Assembly (NCBI GenBank): GCA_038501625.1 | Contig: JAZAYU010000114.1 | Span: 1,736,001 to 1,800,000, forward strand | Source of the DNA: Corbicula japonica | Lineage: Eukaryota > Mollusca > Bivalvia > Venerida > Cyrenidae | Length of the DNA: 64,000 nt | Direction: 5' to 3' | Shown: one piece after another, positions 36,182 to 47,840 of the stretch | How the letters are laid out: every line of letters begins with the position of its first letter | Position numbering within the stretch: position 1 is the stretch's first letter | Translations under genes and position numbers: made by a program | The notes under the pieces: model-generated | Told to the model about the DNA's origin: nothing | The model's input: only the letters and a program-made list of their open reading frames with translations | Database searches by the model: none

Positions 36182-36284
36182 GCCCAGGATCATAAAACTA
36201 AGATTGTAACGGCCAGTCGCCATTTCAATCAGATGCTTGAGATTTGAGACTGGTCTACAATCTTAGTTTTATGAACTTGGACCC
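36182..36284. mobile_element. Palindromic MITE family M1, second copy
   Basis: Ends GCCCAGGATCATAAAACT and complementary AGTTTTATGAACTTGGACCC. The core CAGATGCTTGAGATTTGAG is shared with 7686-7833. Shorter than that copy because of internal loss. Confidence 0.75.
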
Positions 36285-37636
36285 TACTGCCTTATCAGGT
36301 TGTTCATCTACTTTTAGATACCGGAAACGATTATAACCCCCTGGCGGTCAGAACGTACCGGAAGTAAAGAGATCTCGAAAAAATAGCTGAGTGATTGTTG
36401 TTGTTTTCGTTTTATTCTTCATGTTTATTTTTTTTCCAAGTTTCCGAGTTAATATAATATTTTCCATTATAACTTAGTATAGATAAGTAGGCAGCCACGT
36501 TATATTTGCTATATATACGCAACTATGATATTTTATGTTTATACGGGCCAGTTGAATATTTTTTCTAGTGTCTATTCTGACGATTGAAACAATATCATAT
36601 CGAAATTTGCAAAATTGTATATCTGCTGGTGAATTATAATTTAATATTACTTGTCGGTCACGTGAATTCCTAGGTATGTTGCACTTACTATTATACCTAC
36701 AATACATAAACATGATTACTACTAATTATAATTATTTACGTCATTAAAAATGTGGCCTATGTAGATGTGACCTGAAAAATCGTTATTGCTTTAATTTTTT
36801 TTTTCATTTTTGAGATAACAGTCGTTTATTGGAACAAACTAAGAAATGGCAATAAACTAAAAATAGTCCGACCTATACAGACTTTTTAGTGACGTCGTCG
36901 GCTTTGAATTACGAAAGGGTCTCAATTAGACGGAACGGTATCAAATAGTCATATTTTGTTAATAATATGCCCAGAAGCGCACTTTGTTGCATAAAATCCA
37001 GGAGAAAATGCAAACATAATTGAAGGTCAGTGACTGTTTACATCTTCGATTTCATTTAAATGTTGACAATATCTACAGTTACAAAGTGGTCTTTAAATGT
37101 TATTCTGACATAACTTGCCGGTAATTATCTCCTTTGCTCGATATATTTTACTGAGGTTGTACAGGCACGTTCGTGTTTATGATAAATTTCTAAACACATT
37201 ATGTATTTACATTTACGCCACCTGACACGAGTCTAATAAACAGTTTTACACAACACTAGGAAGACTTAGTATAAGAAGACCAGATAAATTAAGTCAGTTC
37301 ATAATTATGTGATAAGGTAGGCTAAAGGTGTGCATTTTACAAAATTATTTTAAGGATCCTAAACGGTAGTCATAGAGCTTTTATCGATCAAAAGAATATC
37401 AAAATCTCTCGAACTGCAAATGTAGTTGAAGAACACCCATCTGTTTCTTTCTAAACATAAATGTGTCCTCGGACACTGATGCCCACGCTGCTACTGCAGC
37501 ATTTATTGGTAACAAAGTGTCATAACTATCGCAGGAAAAATCTTTTTTTAAGATCATCTACACATCCTGCTTAATCATATATGCGCGCAAGTCTGAAAAA
37601 ATCCGCAAGATCGTTTATGAGTAGTTGATGCCATAA

Positions 37637-37742
37637 ACTTATCAATGTTTACGTTGTAAAACATTCACATGTGGCATTAAGTTTACATTTGAGATGGCCT
37701 TCAGGCGAACATGTTCTTGTTACAACGTAAACATTGATAAGT
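37637..37742. repeat. Perfect 23-bp inverted repeat
   Basis: ACTTATCAATGTTTACGTTG (start of the arm at 37637-37659) is exactly complementary to 37720-37742. The 60-bp spacer contains no frame. Perfect arms in otherwise drifting DNA suggest recent origin or mobile-element ends. Confidence 0.8.
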
Positions 37743-37759
37743 GTTAGTAAATCCATGTA

Positions 37760-37815
37760 AAAGCCCCTTGAAGAAGGGGGGTTTATCCCCCTGAAACGTC
37801 GGGAATAAATATTTG
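37760..37815 (+). other. Compact hairpin with TTGAAGA / CTGAAACGTC flanks
   Basis: CCCCTTGAAGAAGGGGGG, TTTAT, CCCCCTGAAACGTCGGG and then AATAAA. The G-run and C-run form a strong stem. The flanks TTGAAGA and GAAAC followed by GTC resemble a degenerate hammerhead core (CUGANGA...GAAA), with U in place of the essential first C. Similar TGAAGAAG...GAAACG hairpins recur in animal retroelement ends. This reading is tentative. Confidence 0.35.
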
Positions 37816-39335
37816 TGTTTTAGTGAACAGTCTTGATTTTTTTTTAAAAATTGGTCAAATTTAACAGCCTGTGGCATATTGAAAAACTAAAAGATAGACG
37901 ACTACATTTTATGCATTCAAACTGATTTGCTCAAAAACTGGGTTTGACATAAACAGTTATAAAACATTAAGGTCAGAATGAAATGAATTTAATTTAACAG
38001 AAATAGAAGAATATCATATTTCTATGTCCCAAATGTTCATTTATATGCACGCGTAATTCGTTTATTAAGTTGAACATAGTATTACGCTTTATTAACTGAT
38101 GTTGTGAATTTGTATTCTGTGGGTGACAGTATTCTTAATGATTTTGAGCAGTCAATTGTCTGTCATTTTGAATGAAGTTTTACTTATAAATCATTTAGTA
38201 TTCATTGTTTGGTTTATTACAAGTTTTAGGGCAATAGCCCAAAAATCAAGCCAGTAATGCCCCAGTACGAAGGTGTATACTTAGAAAAGTTGTTAAGAGT
38301 ACATGTGCAGCATATATTTGTGCAAAGTTTTATTGAAATGCATTTAGCCGTTTGAGATATTTTGTTAAGTTTCTTGATTATCGTTGAATGTATAATGACA
38401 CTTTTAGAAGGCCCTGAATAAAATGGAGGATAACTTTTCCGAGAAATGAAGTTTTTCAATTATACGCGGGTCAAGTTGTGCAATCTTAATCGGAGGGAAA
38501 AATAATTTTGTTGATAAAGTGGTAACGTTTGAAACGATAAGTCTTACAGTTGATTCCAAATAAAAGTTGATATGTTTTTCATAGAAGTCAAATTAAGGAA
38601 GACGTGACATAATCATAGGATTTATTGTTTATTGCTTAATATTCGGTGCACGAACAAACACTATCTCTGTCTCGAGATTTTGGTTGATTACGATCAATTA
38701 TCATACAATTAAAATAAAAATGCTGCCTGACTCGTATGAAACACGTTTCATCTTTAGCAACTTGTATGTTAGTTACTAAATGTAGTATTATTAGATTTCG
38801 CGGGGTAGTTATTATGAATTTTGACATTTGAAAACACTTAATATTTTTGTCCTGATGATTGATCTGTCACCTTTTAATGTTCACACCCTTCCTTATTTCG
38901 ACTGTTTGTAAATAATTCAATTAGGGAAATATTTGTCTGGCCACGTCAACCGCTCCCAATTGGATTCCGTGATAAAACGGTTCTGTGTTTAGTTTATTTG
39001 CAGGAGTAGGATTATCTTTAGCGAAATAAAATGCTTACATTAATGGAAGATTGTAAACACGCTAGTAAAACAGATGTATAAAACGACGAGTTGCGGTAAC
39101 CCGGGGCTGGAATGGTGTAAATTTGTAGAAACCGCATTGAAAGTTCCATGTTCATCTCCTTATACACACTTTTGTTTTGGATAGATCAAAATTGTATTGA
39201 TTGCTGTTATGGTAATTTTGAGCAGTGAGCAGTAATATGCAGTTCCATTACTGCCCATGAACAGTCTCAGTCAATCTGAGCCTGCTATATTTTCACTTGT
39301 GTCGTGTTCGGTTGCTTTTATAGTTCCCTTTTCAT

Positions 39336-39713
39336 CTATTCCAAACAGAAGCAGATATACGTTTGTTCCAAAACTTTGTTGTACTTAAACCTAATATATG
39401 CTAAGCCTTTATCCATTCGTCTTTGATTTGACAATTTTATCTTCTTTAAAATATCGTTCTTTGAATTCGTAAAAGCTACAGTTTCAGCGGAAGAACGTGT
39501 TCGCCTGAAGGCCGTCTCAAATGTAAACTGAGTATTATTATCATAGATTAAAAGGACAGGCTCTTTATATCCAATTCTAATTGTCCATAAAGATCCATTT
39601 ACATTTGTCGGGTGACATAAGTGACGTGAACCTTTCTGTTGCAAAACTATATATCTTCTTAATATAAACTGTAATGCTCCTTTGAAGTCTCTTCTGACGT
39701 CATATTCTCCCAT
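39336..39713 (-). CDS. Uncharacterised ORF, 125 residues, in duplication X copy 2
   Basis: This minus-strand frame runs from ATG (39713) to a stop at 39336. I do not recognise the protein. It has no signal peptide and no membrane segment; it is rich in Lys/Arg and contains NVNGSLWTIRIGYKEPVLLI. Its paralogue at 27082-27337 is broken by a stop and a frameshift. A further diverged copy of the surrounding DNA lies near 55700-56100, where the same region can no longer be read in one frame. It may be one exon of a larger gene, or a decaying duplicated gene. The open frame in only one of the copies argues for weak constraint at best. Confidence 0.35.
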   Translation of the reverse strand: MGEYDVRRDFKGALQFILRRYIVLQQKGSRHLCHPTNVNGSLWTIRIGYKEPVLLIYDNNTQFTFETAFRRTRSSAETVAFTNSKNDILKKIKLSNQRRMDKGLAYIRFKYNKVLEQTYICFCLE

Positions 39714-40942
39714 TAATCACAGGTTATTGGATGTCTATCACACCTTACTCTGATTACCGCCGATTTCATGCTTGTATGAAATATTTCCAGAAAAGATGTT
39801 TAATAGCTACAGTCTTCGGATAGTCGAACTTTCTGGAAAAATCCCCATGAAACTTAAATATTGCTGTCCGAAATTGTGGTTCGAGCTCCCAAATGAAAAC
39901 CCTCTGGATCCGCCCCTTGACTAACAGAATACACTAACTCGACCTTGTTTGACACCCACTCCGTCTTAAGAAAGGAACATCCATAATCGTACATTTCAAA
40001 GGTACTATACTGTCATGTAACATTTGTGCTGTCATCGAAAGCCTTTTGCGTCCTCAGCTTTTTTATCCCACCAGCCATGGCTTTATTTATTGGGCAGCAT
40101 TGCAACTTATTAAAACACCCTTTGGAAGGATTGCCACCTATAATTATCTGCGGAATCTTCAATGTAATCTTTAAATATTTGTGATTTTTAAAATACCGAA
40201 CATGACAAATATTAATATATAATATAATATTTCATACTCGGTTTGGATGAAGATCGTCATTCAATAGTTATTACTAAATGTAAATAGAGACCTTTTACAG
40301 CCGCCAAAGGGCACATACAACGCTTCTGTTTTATTTAAATACACACATATATCTTTGAAAGCCATTGAACATGACACATATCAAAATATTGTAAGCCCGC
40401 TTTGATTGATTGATTGATTGATGAGTAGTAACGGAAATGCACAGTATTGGCCACGCCGCGTAGCCCCGGATTGATCGCTACTAAAATTTACAAAGATATA
40501 TGTATCGCGCTCAACGGATTTTGACTGAGGTAACTTGATTGATAACAGCAATTATTTAATTAAAGATAAATATACATGCCAAGAAAACAGTGAAAAAGAA
40601 CTCGGTGAAATAGATTAAAGAGTGCGAGTCAAATAAGACACAACACGGTTAACTCATCTGTTCGGTGTGAGACAAAATAAGTGTGCCACTGGGTGCGTGA
40701 ATATGTTTGTAGGAGTACAAATTAGTTTCTAAATGAATTGAGTTCTTGAGCACTTGATTCATCAATAACATGATGACAACGTGTACTCTAGCATAAAGAA
40801 AATACAATTATTCAAAACATCGGTATTTTCAGAGCCTTCAAAAGTTCCCAAGAGCTTTCAAATCATTTTGCATCAAATTTTCATGTTTTTGGTAGTTTTA
40901 TTAAACAAATATGCAAACCAAATTGCCCTGCATATTTGTTAA

Positions 40943-42341
40943 GGTTTTAGAACTGTAATATGCACTTTCGCAGATTGGGATTTTGTTGTTTTCATTTCCA
41001 AGAACATCCATTTAGACATCTAAACAAGTGCTTTAAAAAACATTTACCGTGCGTAACTCGGGAAATTCAGTATTTTAGGGGACCATCTGTTTCGAAAAAT
41101 GGGCTTAAAATCAAACATACTAGAAGCTAAATTCATCTCTATTTCTTCCAAACCTTGTTAAATTTTGTAAAATAAAAGCTTATTGTTAAAGGACATCATA
41201 CCTGAACAGGAAAAAATGAGTATTATTTTTAGAATTATTTCTAAAACTTTATAAATTGACTTTTTTTAAGTGCACCCCAGCTTCGGAAATGCACATTTTT
41301 CCGAGCTGCAAAAATTAAGCAAGTTTTTATCTGTGATTTTTGTGCATGTTTAATGCAGTAAAATATTTATGTTATACATAAAAAACATCTGCAATGTGTA
41401 TGGTATCAAATTATAAAAAAACAAAGCACTTCACCGTCTCGTTTTCATTTTATTGGCCTACAAAATTGGTACCTAAGGCCCAGACCAAACGGTTAAAAAC
41501 CACAAAAACCAAATGGCTTGGTTTACGAATGGTCATTTTTAATACCCCCTCAAATTTGTTGAAAAACAAGAAATAAGCAAGCAATTAGCTATGCTGGTTA
41601 AAATTTAACTTCAAAAAAGTAATTTTGGCAACCGTAACCATAGCAACCAAAGCATTCTTTTATAGGGAAAAATCATCGTGCAAACACATAAAATTACTTT
41701 TATTGAAGTCAAGTATCACAAAAATACTGTTCAAATATATAAACAATAAAATAGCAACATTTTCCTAAATGAAAGTATAGATTCCAAAATCATTTTAGTT
41801 TCATACCGTGATTATGCAGCTGTATTATAAAAGAGTCAGTATCTTGTAATAATATCATTACAATATTTCAGTTTTCATGGCTACTAAATGAAGATGAAGA
41901 ATAATAAAAATTATTTCCGAATTTTAAAACTATTGATTATACCACTTTTTTCCCAAAAAATAAGTCACAATAATCAGCAAAAAAAAAGAAGAAAAAGGAA
42001 AAAAGTTCCTCTCCCGAGGATTGAACCGGGTCCGTCAAAACGAAAGTCTTGATCGCTACCATTGCGCCACAGAGGATTAATCAAATGTACGGCTATTTCA
42101 TATAACATGTATTCATTGCTGAGTGTTGTTCGTCTACACTCTTATTTTGAGTATTTGTTATGAAAATATTTATTTACATTACATCAATTTCATATCCGCA
42201 TTTTTATTATTTGATTTAGTAATTAATGACGTCATAATCGCGGGAAAGTATCAACCGGAAACGTACGAATCGGCGTTCGGAAAACACGAATAAGGAACGG
42301 CATAAGTCGATGTTTGGCAGAAATATTACAGTTCTAAAACC
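40943..42341. mobile_element. 1.4-kb DNA transposon, TTAA target duplication, 19-bp perfect TIRs
   Basis: Both ends read GGTTTTAGAACTGTAATAT (right end as its complement). TTAA is duplicated at 40939-40942 and 42342-42345. The uninterrupted paralogous site in duplication X copy 1 carries TTAA once. TTAA targets are used by piggyBac and Kolobok superfamilies. No transposase frame is present, so it is non-autonomous. It carries a tRNA-like sequence at 42007-42076. The TIR sequence does not match the usual piggyBac CCCT start, so the superfamily is open. Confidence 0.88.
42007..42076 (-). tRNA. tRNA-like sequence, anticodon TTC by position (Glu-like), probably a pseudogene
   Basis: On the minus strand, TCCTCTG pairs with GAGAGGA at 6 of 7 acceptor positions. 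The D-arm TGGCGCAATGGTAGCG is good, and the T-loop GGTTCAATCCT is a box B. The anticodon loop reads CTTTCGT, giving TTC. The anticodon stem has two mismatches and the T-stem one. It sits inside a transposon, so a captured or SINE-derived tRNA is more likely than a working gene. Confidence 0.5.
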
Positions 42342-43437
42342 TTAATTTAAAGTGATTATCCAAGATCAAGAACAGAGGACAGAAACAATGCAGTTGTCAA
42401 TCCATGTTCACAATTTTTAATGTTTGTAAACATTAGAATAACTTTGAAACGGTTCAGAAAGTATTTGTAGCCAGTAAGTTAAAGTGTGTTCGATGCTGAT
42501 ATTTGAATTAATATGAAATTGCGTTTTCCTTGTACTTAAAAGTATTTCGCGATGTTTTAAATAAATAGAAGCAGGAAATTTCATGCATTTTTTTTCTTTC
42601 AGGTACGCAATTCTATCTTGAGTACGACTGCGTCTGTTGACGGAAAACTACTGCATTTAATGATAAAAGCATGACATTTTGCACAAGTGTTTTGAATTGC
42701 ATAACATGTGATTTAAGATATTAAGGGTTTCTAGAAACACCTATTTCTGGTTTTATTCAAGATGAATAATATGAACCATTTAATTGTTGAAGTTGTAGTT
42801 GTTGAATGACTTGACACTGAATATTTCATATATGTTTGATTTCAAAAACTGTTCATACATTGACTTTTATTCTAAGATTGATATATTTTCAAGAAAACTT
42901 AACATTTTCATGTGTCCAGCAGACGTATCTTTTTTTTTTGCTTAGGGTTTTGGTCAAAAATAATGTTTTAAGAGAAATTTAAATGAAACTTATTTTTAGT
43001 TTGTTTATTAATTATCTAATCGGTCTAATGAATGAAGTGTAGATGACACTTTTCATTTTATTAAATAAATACAACGATTTGACATTATGTGATATAAATA
43101 TCACCAGTAGAAAAAATCCATGTTCAGAAAAAAACAAATGCAGTAATTAAAAAGCAAAATGAAAAAGAGAAAAATCAACTTGACACCAAGTTTACATAGT
43201 AGTTAACATTGAAGTAAAAAGATAAACATAATAAAAACGGAATGAAGATTGAAACTGGGCAATAAACACGTTCTAGTGAATACCAATCTTAAAAGTGTCC
43301 CATTATTACCTTGAAACAAAATAAGATCACAACTTTTTGCCATGTGAAAAAATCCATCCAAATTCCTTATCTGATATTGCTACATATTTATGAACAGATA
43401 TACACAAAGTAATTAGCAATGTCGACACAGTTGGGAA

Positions 43438-43662
43438 GAGGTGTATTTCATAGAGCATACCTGAGGTGTATTTCATAGAGCATACCTGAGATTATTTCAT
43501 AGAGCATACCTGAGATTATTTCATAGACCATACCTGAGATTATTTCATAGAGCATACCTGAGATTATTTCATAGAGCATACCTGAGATTATTTCATAGAG
43601 CATATCTGAGATCATTTCATAGAGCATGCCTGAGATTATTTCATAGAGAATACCTGAGATTG
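43438..43662 (+). repeat. 24-bp minisatellite, about nine units
   Basis: Unit ATTTCATAGAGCATACCTGA plus GATT or GGTG, repeated without spacers. Variant positions are scattered. Not a CRISPR array. Confidence 0.92.
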
Positions 43663-44460
43663 CTTTTAATTATTGATAAACATTTTGTACATTTTTACCA
43701 AATAAACGTGAAGGGCTCTAGAAACGCTGTCGATATTTCATATAAAAACCTTGGAGTACAACACTGAATATGACAAGTGACCAAACTAATATTATCGTTA
43801 TTTATTGAACTAAAATTGGATCTGCTCTGTCAACAATTAAACCAAACGCGATGACATGTTGTAAATTACATAGTCAACATAATTTAATGCACTTTTTCTC
43901 TTTCGTGTTTCGGGTAAAATTTCATATTCTAATTAAAATGTGTCAGAACCTGCTGCTTTTACATTTACTCAATGCCTTCCTGCCAAGTTTTTTTCTAAAC
44001 ATAGCTTACAAAAGATTACATGAAGGTTTGCAATTTCGATATAAACGGCTAATTGTTTTCGAACATGACAACAAAGTTATTCAAACCATGTTTCGATTTT
44101 TCGATTTATTTCATCCGCTTCGTAAAACATACAGATCTGTCAGGCAGAGAATTTTAAATGATATCATAAAATAATAATTAATTTATCAGTTTTCATCATA
44201 ATAAATATGTAGAAAGATATACCCCTCTTATTGCATTACATTTGCATTAGTAATAAACGATTTTCCTTTTATTCTTCACCTTTACTCTTGTAATAAAAAT
44301 ATCAATTGTGCGCCTACCGTAAGCTAAATTACGCGTTCTAATTCTAGATTATATATAATTTTACAAGAAAGAGACTTTCGGAATATTCTAAATCTTGTGT
44401 ACAAGTACCAGCATGTATATATGTAATATCAACGAATAAACATAAAAATGAACAGTATTT
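43663..44460. other. Non-coding stretch with one unsupported 107-codon frame
   Basis: The plus frame 43851-44174 has no recognised domain or homology within the window. Basic residues are common near its end. It is left unassigned. Confidence 0.3.
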
Positions 44461-44714
44461 GGGGCGCGTCACGGGAAAATGTACCTTCGGACAGTTGACG
44501 TCAATACTTGAAATGACGTCATAAAGTTGAGCGGACGACATTAATTATTATGCATTTCGCTGTAAAAATTACATTTTATTGTCAAAATGTGTTACAAAAT
44601 CACTTTTTAGTTATGAGAAAATAATATATGATTGTAAGTTCTTTCTACATATTAAAGTAACAACTAAAATGTCACAAAATATGACCGAAGGTACCTTTTC
44701 CCGTGGCGTGCCTC
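44461..44714. mobile_element. MITE family M2, copy 2
   Basis: The left end GGGGCGCGTCACGGGAAAAT and the right end complementary to GAGGCACGCCACGGGAAAAG match the copy at 30297-30524, as do the internal TATGCATTTCGC and AGTTCTTTCTA blocks. It is flanked by ATTT on both sides (44457-44460 and 44715-44718). Confidence 0.85.
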
Positions 44715-44841
44715 ATTTGTAAACAGGCTTTCTGGCGACCACGAACCTTGCAATAAAATCCATTTTGTCGCAATCCTGTTCATGACATAATGTAGATTTT
44801 TCCAAACAGAAAGTGCAGGTGATCTGTAAATTTGACATATA

Positions 44842-45825
44842 CGAGGGGTGTTAGGTAAATTCCCGGACTGGATGTATTAAAACGACAATTCGAACTACAT
44901 TTCAACAATTTAATGTTCTCCTGAAAGATCATTACATACTCTTTAAAATGATATATAACAATGTACATTTATCTGCTACAATACAGAAAACATAAACAAA
45001 AATAAACATAGTTACAGCCGCAGCGGGACAATCGCGGCGAAACGTTGACGTCAATTACAACGCCGTCAATCACAACAAGCACCGTCTTTGTGATATGATG
45101 CCTCATTCTTTCTCAAAAAACTCTCCGTTATGGTCAATGCACTTCTGCCACCGTTCGCACCACTTGGTAAAAATGTCTCTGAAATCAGCTAAAGTAAGAC
45201 TGGCAAGAAATGCGTTTACCGCGGTGGTCAAGGCGCCCTCGTTGTCAAAGTGCGTTCCACGAAGGTAACCCTTCAGTCGTGGAAACAAAGCAAAATCACA
45301 AGGTGCCAAATCTGGAGAATATGGCGGGTGGTTAACAAGAGAAATGTTCAACCGCTCGTACACTTCTTACTTTTATTATACGAATCTGTAGGTGTTTCAC
45401 CCGACAAGGCATGAAACTTGATTACAGAACGAATTTCTTCTTTCGACGCCATAACGCAAGTGCGTTGGTAAACAATGACGTCATTTTATTTGACGTCACG
45501 CACGCAATACGCTACGATTTCGCTCAAAATTTACTTCACGGACAGAGTAACGTCAGTTTAATTATATATCAAAAATTGGAAGAAATTATACAAATATTTA
45601 CTGTTTTCGGACGGTTTTAATGCACATACGTATGTAATGCCCCGGGTAGGCTTCCCTTATGTTGCTATAGCAACAATAGCACAAAGAAAATTCAAATTTA
45701 CCACTTATTTGTTTCATATTTGAATTATTAACATTTTATTTAGTATGTCTGCAAATTTTCACTACTATCAATGAAGCCGTTGAGATTATATGAGAACAGT
45801 CCGGGAATTTACCTAACACCCCTCG
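44842..45825 (-). mobile_element. Internally deleted mariner element with perfect 29-bp TIRs
   Basis: The ends CGAGGGGTGTTAGGTAAATT (44842 on) and their exact complement (to 45825) are flanked by TA, the mariner target. The 984-bp length is short for a ~1.3-kb mariner. The minus strand encodes the transposase start (45452 down to about 45364) and its end (45363-45103). The helix-turn-helix region and the first two catalytic acidic residues are missing between them. With intact ends it could be moved by a related transposase. Confidence 0.92.
45103..45452 (-). pseudogene. Mariner transposase remnant, internally deleted and frameshifted
   Basis: The N-terminal piece begins MASKEEIRSVIKFHALSGE (ATG at 45452-45450) and runs into a TGA at 45348-45350 after 34 residues. 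The C-terminal piece (45363-45103) is in another frame and carries HPPYSPDLAPCDFALFP, the segment with the third catalytic acidic residue of mariner transposases, followed by FDN and the KWxxRWxKCI tail. Roughly 200 or more residues of the normal ~345-residue protein are deleted between them. It cannot encode an active enzyme. Confidence 0.92.
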
Positions 45826-46127
45826 TACATGTAAAGACTGTTGCACTACTCGCTATCAACAGTCAGATGTAATGTTAAATGGCATATGGGACATGACTAT
45901 GTACCAATGACTGACATTTAATATTTACCAACTAATATTGGCTCAGCAATTTTTTGTATTGGCCAAGCATTGCTCGCATTGTCCCAGTTTAGTTTTCGTA
46001 TGAATGTGATGTTTTATTCTATTAATTCATAAAATTGTCATAAATCAAGAGAATATACATTGGCCATGTTATATGGCATCGGGCAGTAATAAATACATGT
46101 ATGTAAATAGTATACTATTAGTATAAC

Positions 46128-46136
46128 TGATGATGA

Positions 46137-46167
<31 letters not shown>

Positions 46168-46227
46168 AGTGGTGGTGCTGATAATGATGATGATGATGAT
46201 GATTATTATTATTATTATTATTATTTC
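46128..46227 (+). repeat. Trinucleotide microsatellite (GAT)n/(GGT)n/(ATT)n
   Basis: Consecutive runs of GAT, GGT, GAT and ATT. Poly-Ile/Thr frames over it are artefacts. Confidence 0.95.
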
Positions 46228-46942
46228 AGGGTGATCTTTATGAGGGGTTTTACTGTTTTCTCTAATATTAAATTTTGTTTTTTGCAAATTCACTGAAAAC
46301 ACGTCAATTTTATCATGCTTTAGTTTCATTTTTTATGTTTTGTGACACAATGCTCTACTCAGACTAGAAGGGAATTTTCTGATTAATGATAGCTACTAAA
46401 TAATGTATCCACTTAAACCCCTGTTGCTTTTCTATGCACAATCAGTGGGTTTTAATTAAAACAACCAACAGATCTCCTTCTTTAGTAGCAATTTTCCACA
46501 CCTAAAACTGAACAAAGCCAGGTAGCTGGTTGCATATTTTTGTAACGGCAATTCATGACTTTAGATGGAAAAATATCAAATACCATTTGAAAACAGTGTG
46601 TACTTTTCTTGTTCGCACAATACCAGTGATGTTCGGTCATTCTAATTGCTGGTTAGTGAAAGATGTTATGAAACCTTGTACATTATTCCACTTTATAATA
46701 ATCCACTTCACGAGGCAGTATTTCTAAAAAACACACATTTAAGCAATTTTTATCTAAGTTTAGAATTATAATGTTCTCCTAAAATGCAATCAGATAAGAT
46801 TTTGTACTAGAAATAACTTTCGATATGAAATTAATTCAACATGTGTCGATTCAGGGGTAATTTATTGCATTCCACATTGCTCTAACGCTACTTTTCGCTG
46901 AAGTTCGAGTAATTATGGTTCGATTAACTTGAATTAACCATT

Positions 46943-47320
46943 GCCCATTATCATAAAACTTAATCTGGAGACCAGTTCAGATAATCAGTTGCTTGTGATT
47001 TGAGAATGGTATACAATCTTACAAACTTGCACTTGATTTTTGTTATGAAAACCTGTTTGGGCAAGTGTGAGGTTGGTGCACCCTAGAACCTGGTTTAAAC
47101 CCCCAGTGGCAATTTGATTTCCCACTGACCGTTCCAAGGCGATAACCCCTCGGGTTCTCATTTTTGTTTATTGTTAGTGGTGTCTTTTTTTTTTAAACTG
47201 AGCATTTTATTAACCATGCTCTCTCCCTCTCTCTTCTTCTTGACTGTGTGGGGAGGCTGTTTTTCTGAATGTGGCGATCCCTGTTATGCATATTTCACCT
47301 TGTTTTATGATCTTGGACCT
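46943..47320. mobile_element. Palindromic MITE family M1, third copy, split by an R1 insertion
   Basis: The left part (46943-47021) reads CCCATTATCATAAAACTTAA..TATACAATCTTA. The right part (47302-47320) reads GTTTTATGATCTTGGACC. Joined, these match 36182-36284, so R1 landed inside the MITE. Confidence 0.75.
47022..47301 (+). repeat. R1 copy inserted in an M1 MITE
   Basis: Starts at AAACTTGCACTTG (5'-truncated) and includes GGTTTAAACCC, the hairpin, a short CT-rich tract and the end ATGCATATTTCACC. The paralogous site in duplication Y copy 1 is uninterrupted. No obvious target duplication. Confidence 0.85.
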
Positions 47321-47840
47321 TACATTTATTTAGTTTTGTTTTCGTCTCTTTTAAACACCGGAAACTTAACTCCCCTTGGCGGTCAGTACGTACTAGAAGT
47401 AAAAAGATCTCGAAAAAGGTTGAGTGATTACCTTTTTTCGTTGTTTTTTTTCAGTTATACTTGTAACTCCATCCAAACGACTTCAAACCCACAAACTATA
47501 TACAGCAATGTTTGAACATTAAGTCCTTTGATAACAAAACACGTTAGCTAAAGGTTAGTATCAGGTTTAATTACACTTTATTCCAAAACATGTTCTTTTC
47601 AATAGTGACATATAAATGTTGTCAAATTCGACAAGATCGATTTTATATGTTTGTGTGTTTTAAGTTTTCCAAGGTTTCAAGTTAATTTTCATTTTCTCGG
47701 TATATCTGATAATTGATACAAAGTAAAAAGTCACGTGATACTCGGTTTTTATAAGCAATTACGATTTTTTTTCAGTACGGGCGAGCTAAATATTGTTTCT
47801 ATTGTGTTATTCTCATTAAATGGTTTCGTTGAGTTTGCAA

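Larger units (their letters stand above)
35680..39075. repeat. Segmental duplication Y, copy 1
   Basis: Matches 46490-50350 with indels. Anchors include CAATACCAGTAATGTTCGGTC, ACACACATTTAAGCAATTTT, TGTGGCCTAT and TTATTTGCAG(G/C)A. Copy 1 lacks two R1 insertions and the trinucleotide-rich minisatellite found in copy 2. It contains the 36182-36284 MITE, shared with copy 2, so that MITE predates the duplication. Confidence 0.75.
39340..43400. repeat. Segmental duplication X, copy 2
   Basis: Diverged copy of 27000-29770, interrupted at 40943-42341 by a TTAA-flanked element. The paralogue has a single TTAA at the corresponding point (about 28378). Downstream anchors such as GATTATCCAAGATCAAGAAC (28388 against 42354) continue the match. 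Confidence 0.8.

Noticed and set aside
43851..44174. 107-codon plus-strand frame
   Set aside because: No recognisable domain, no splice or paralogue support; length is possible by chance.
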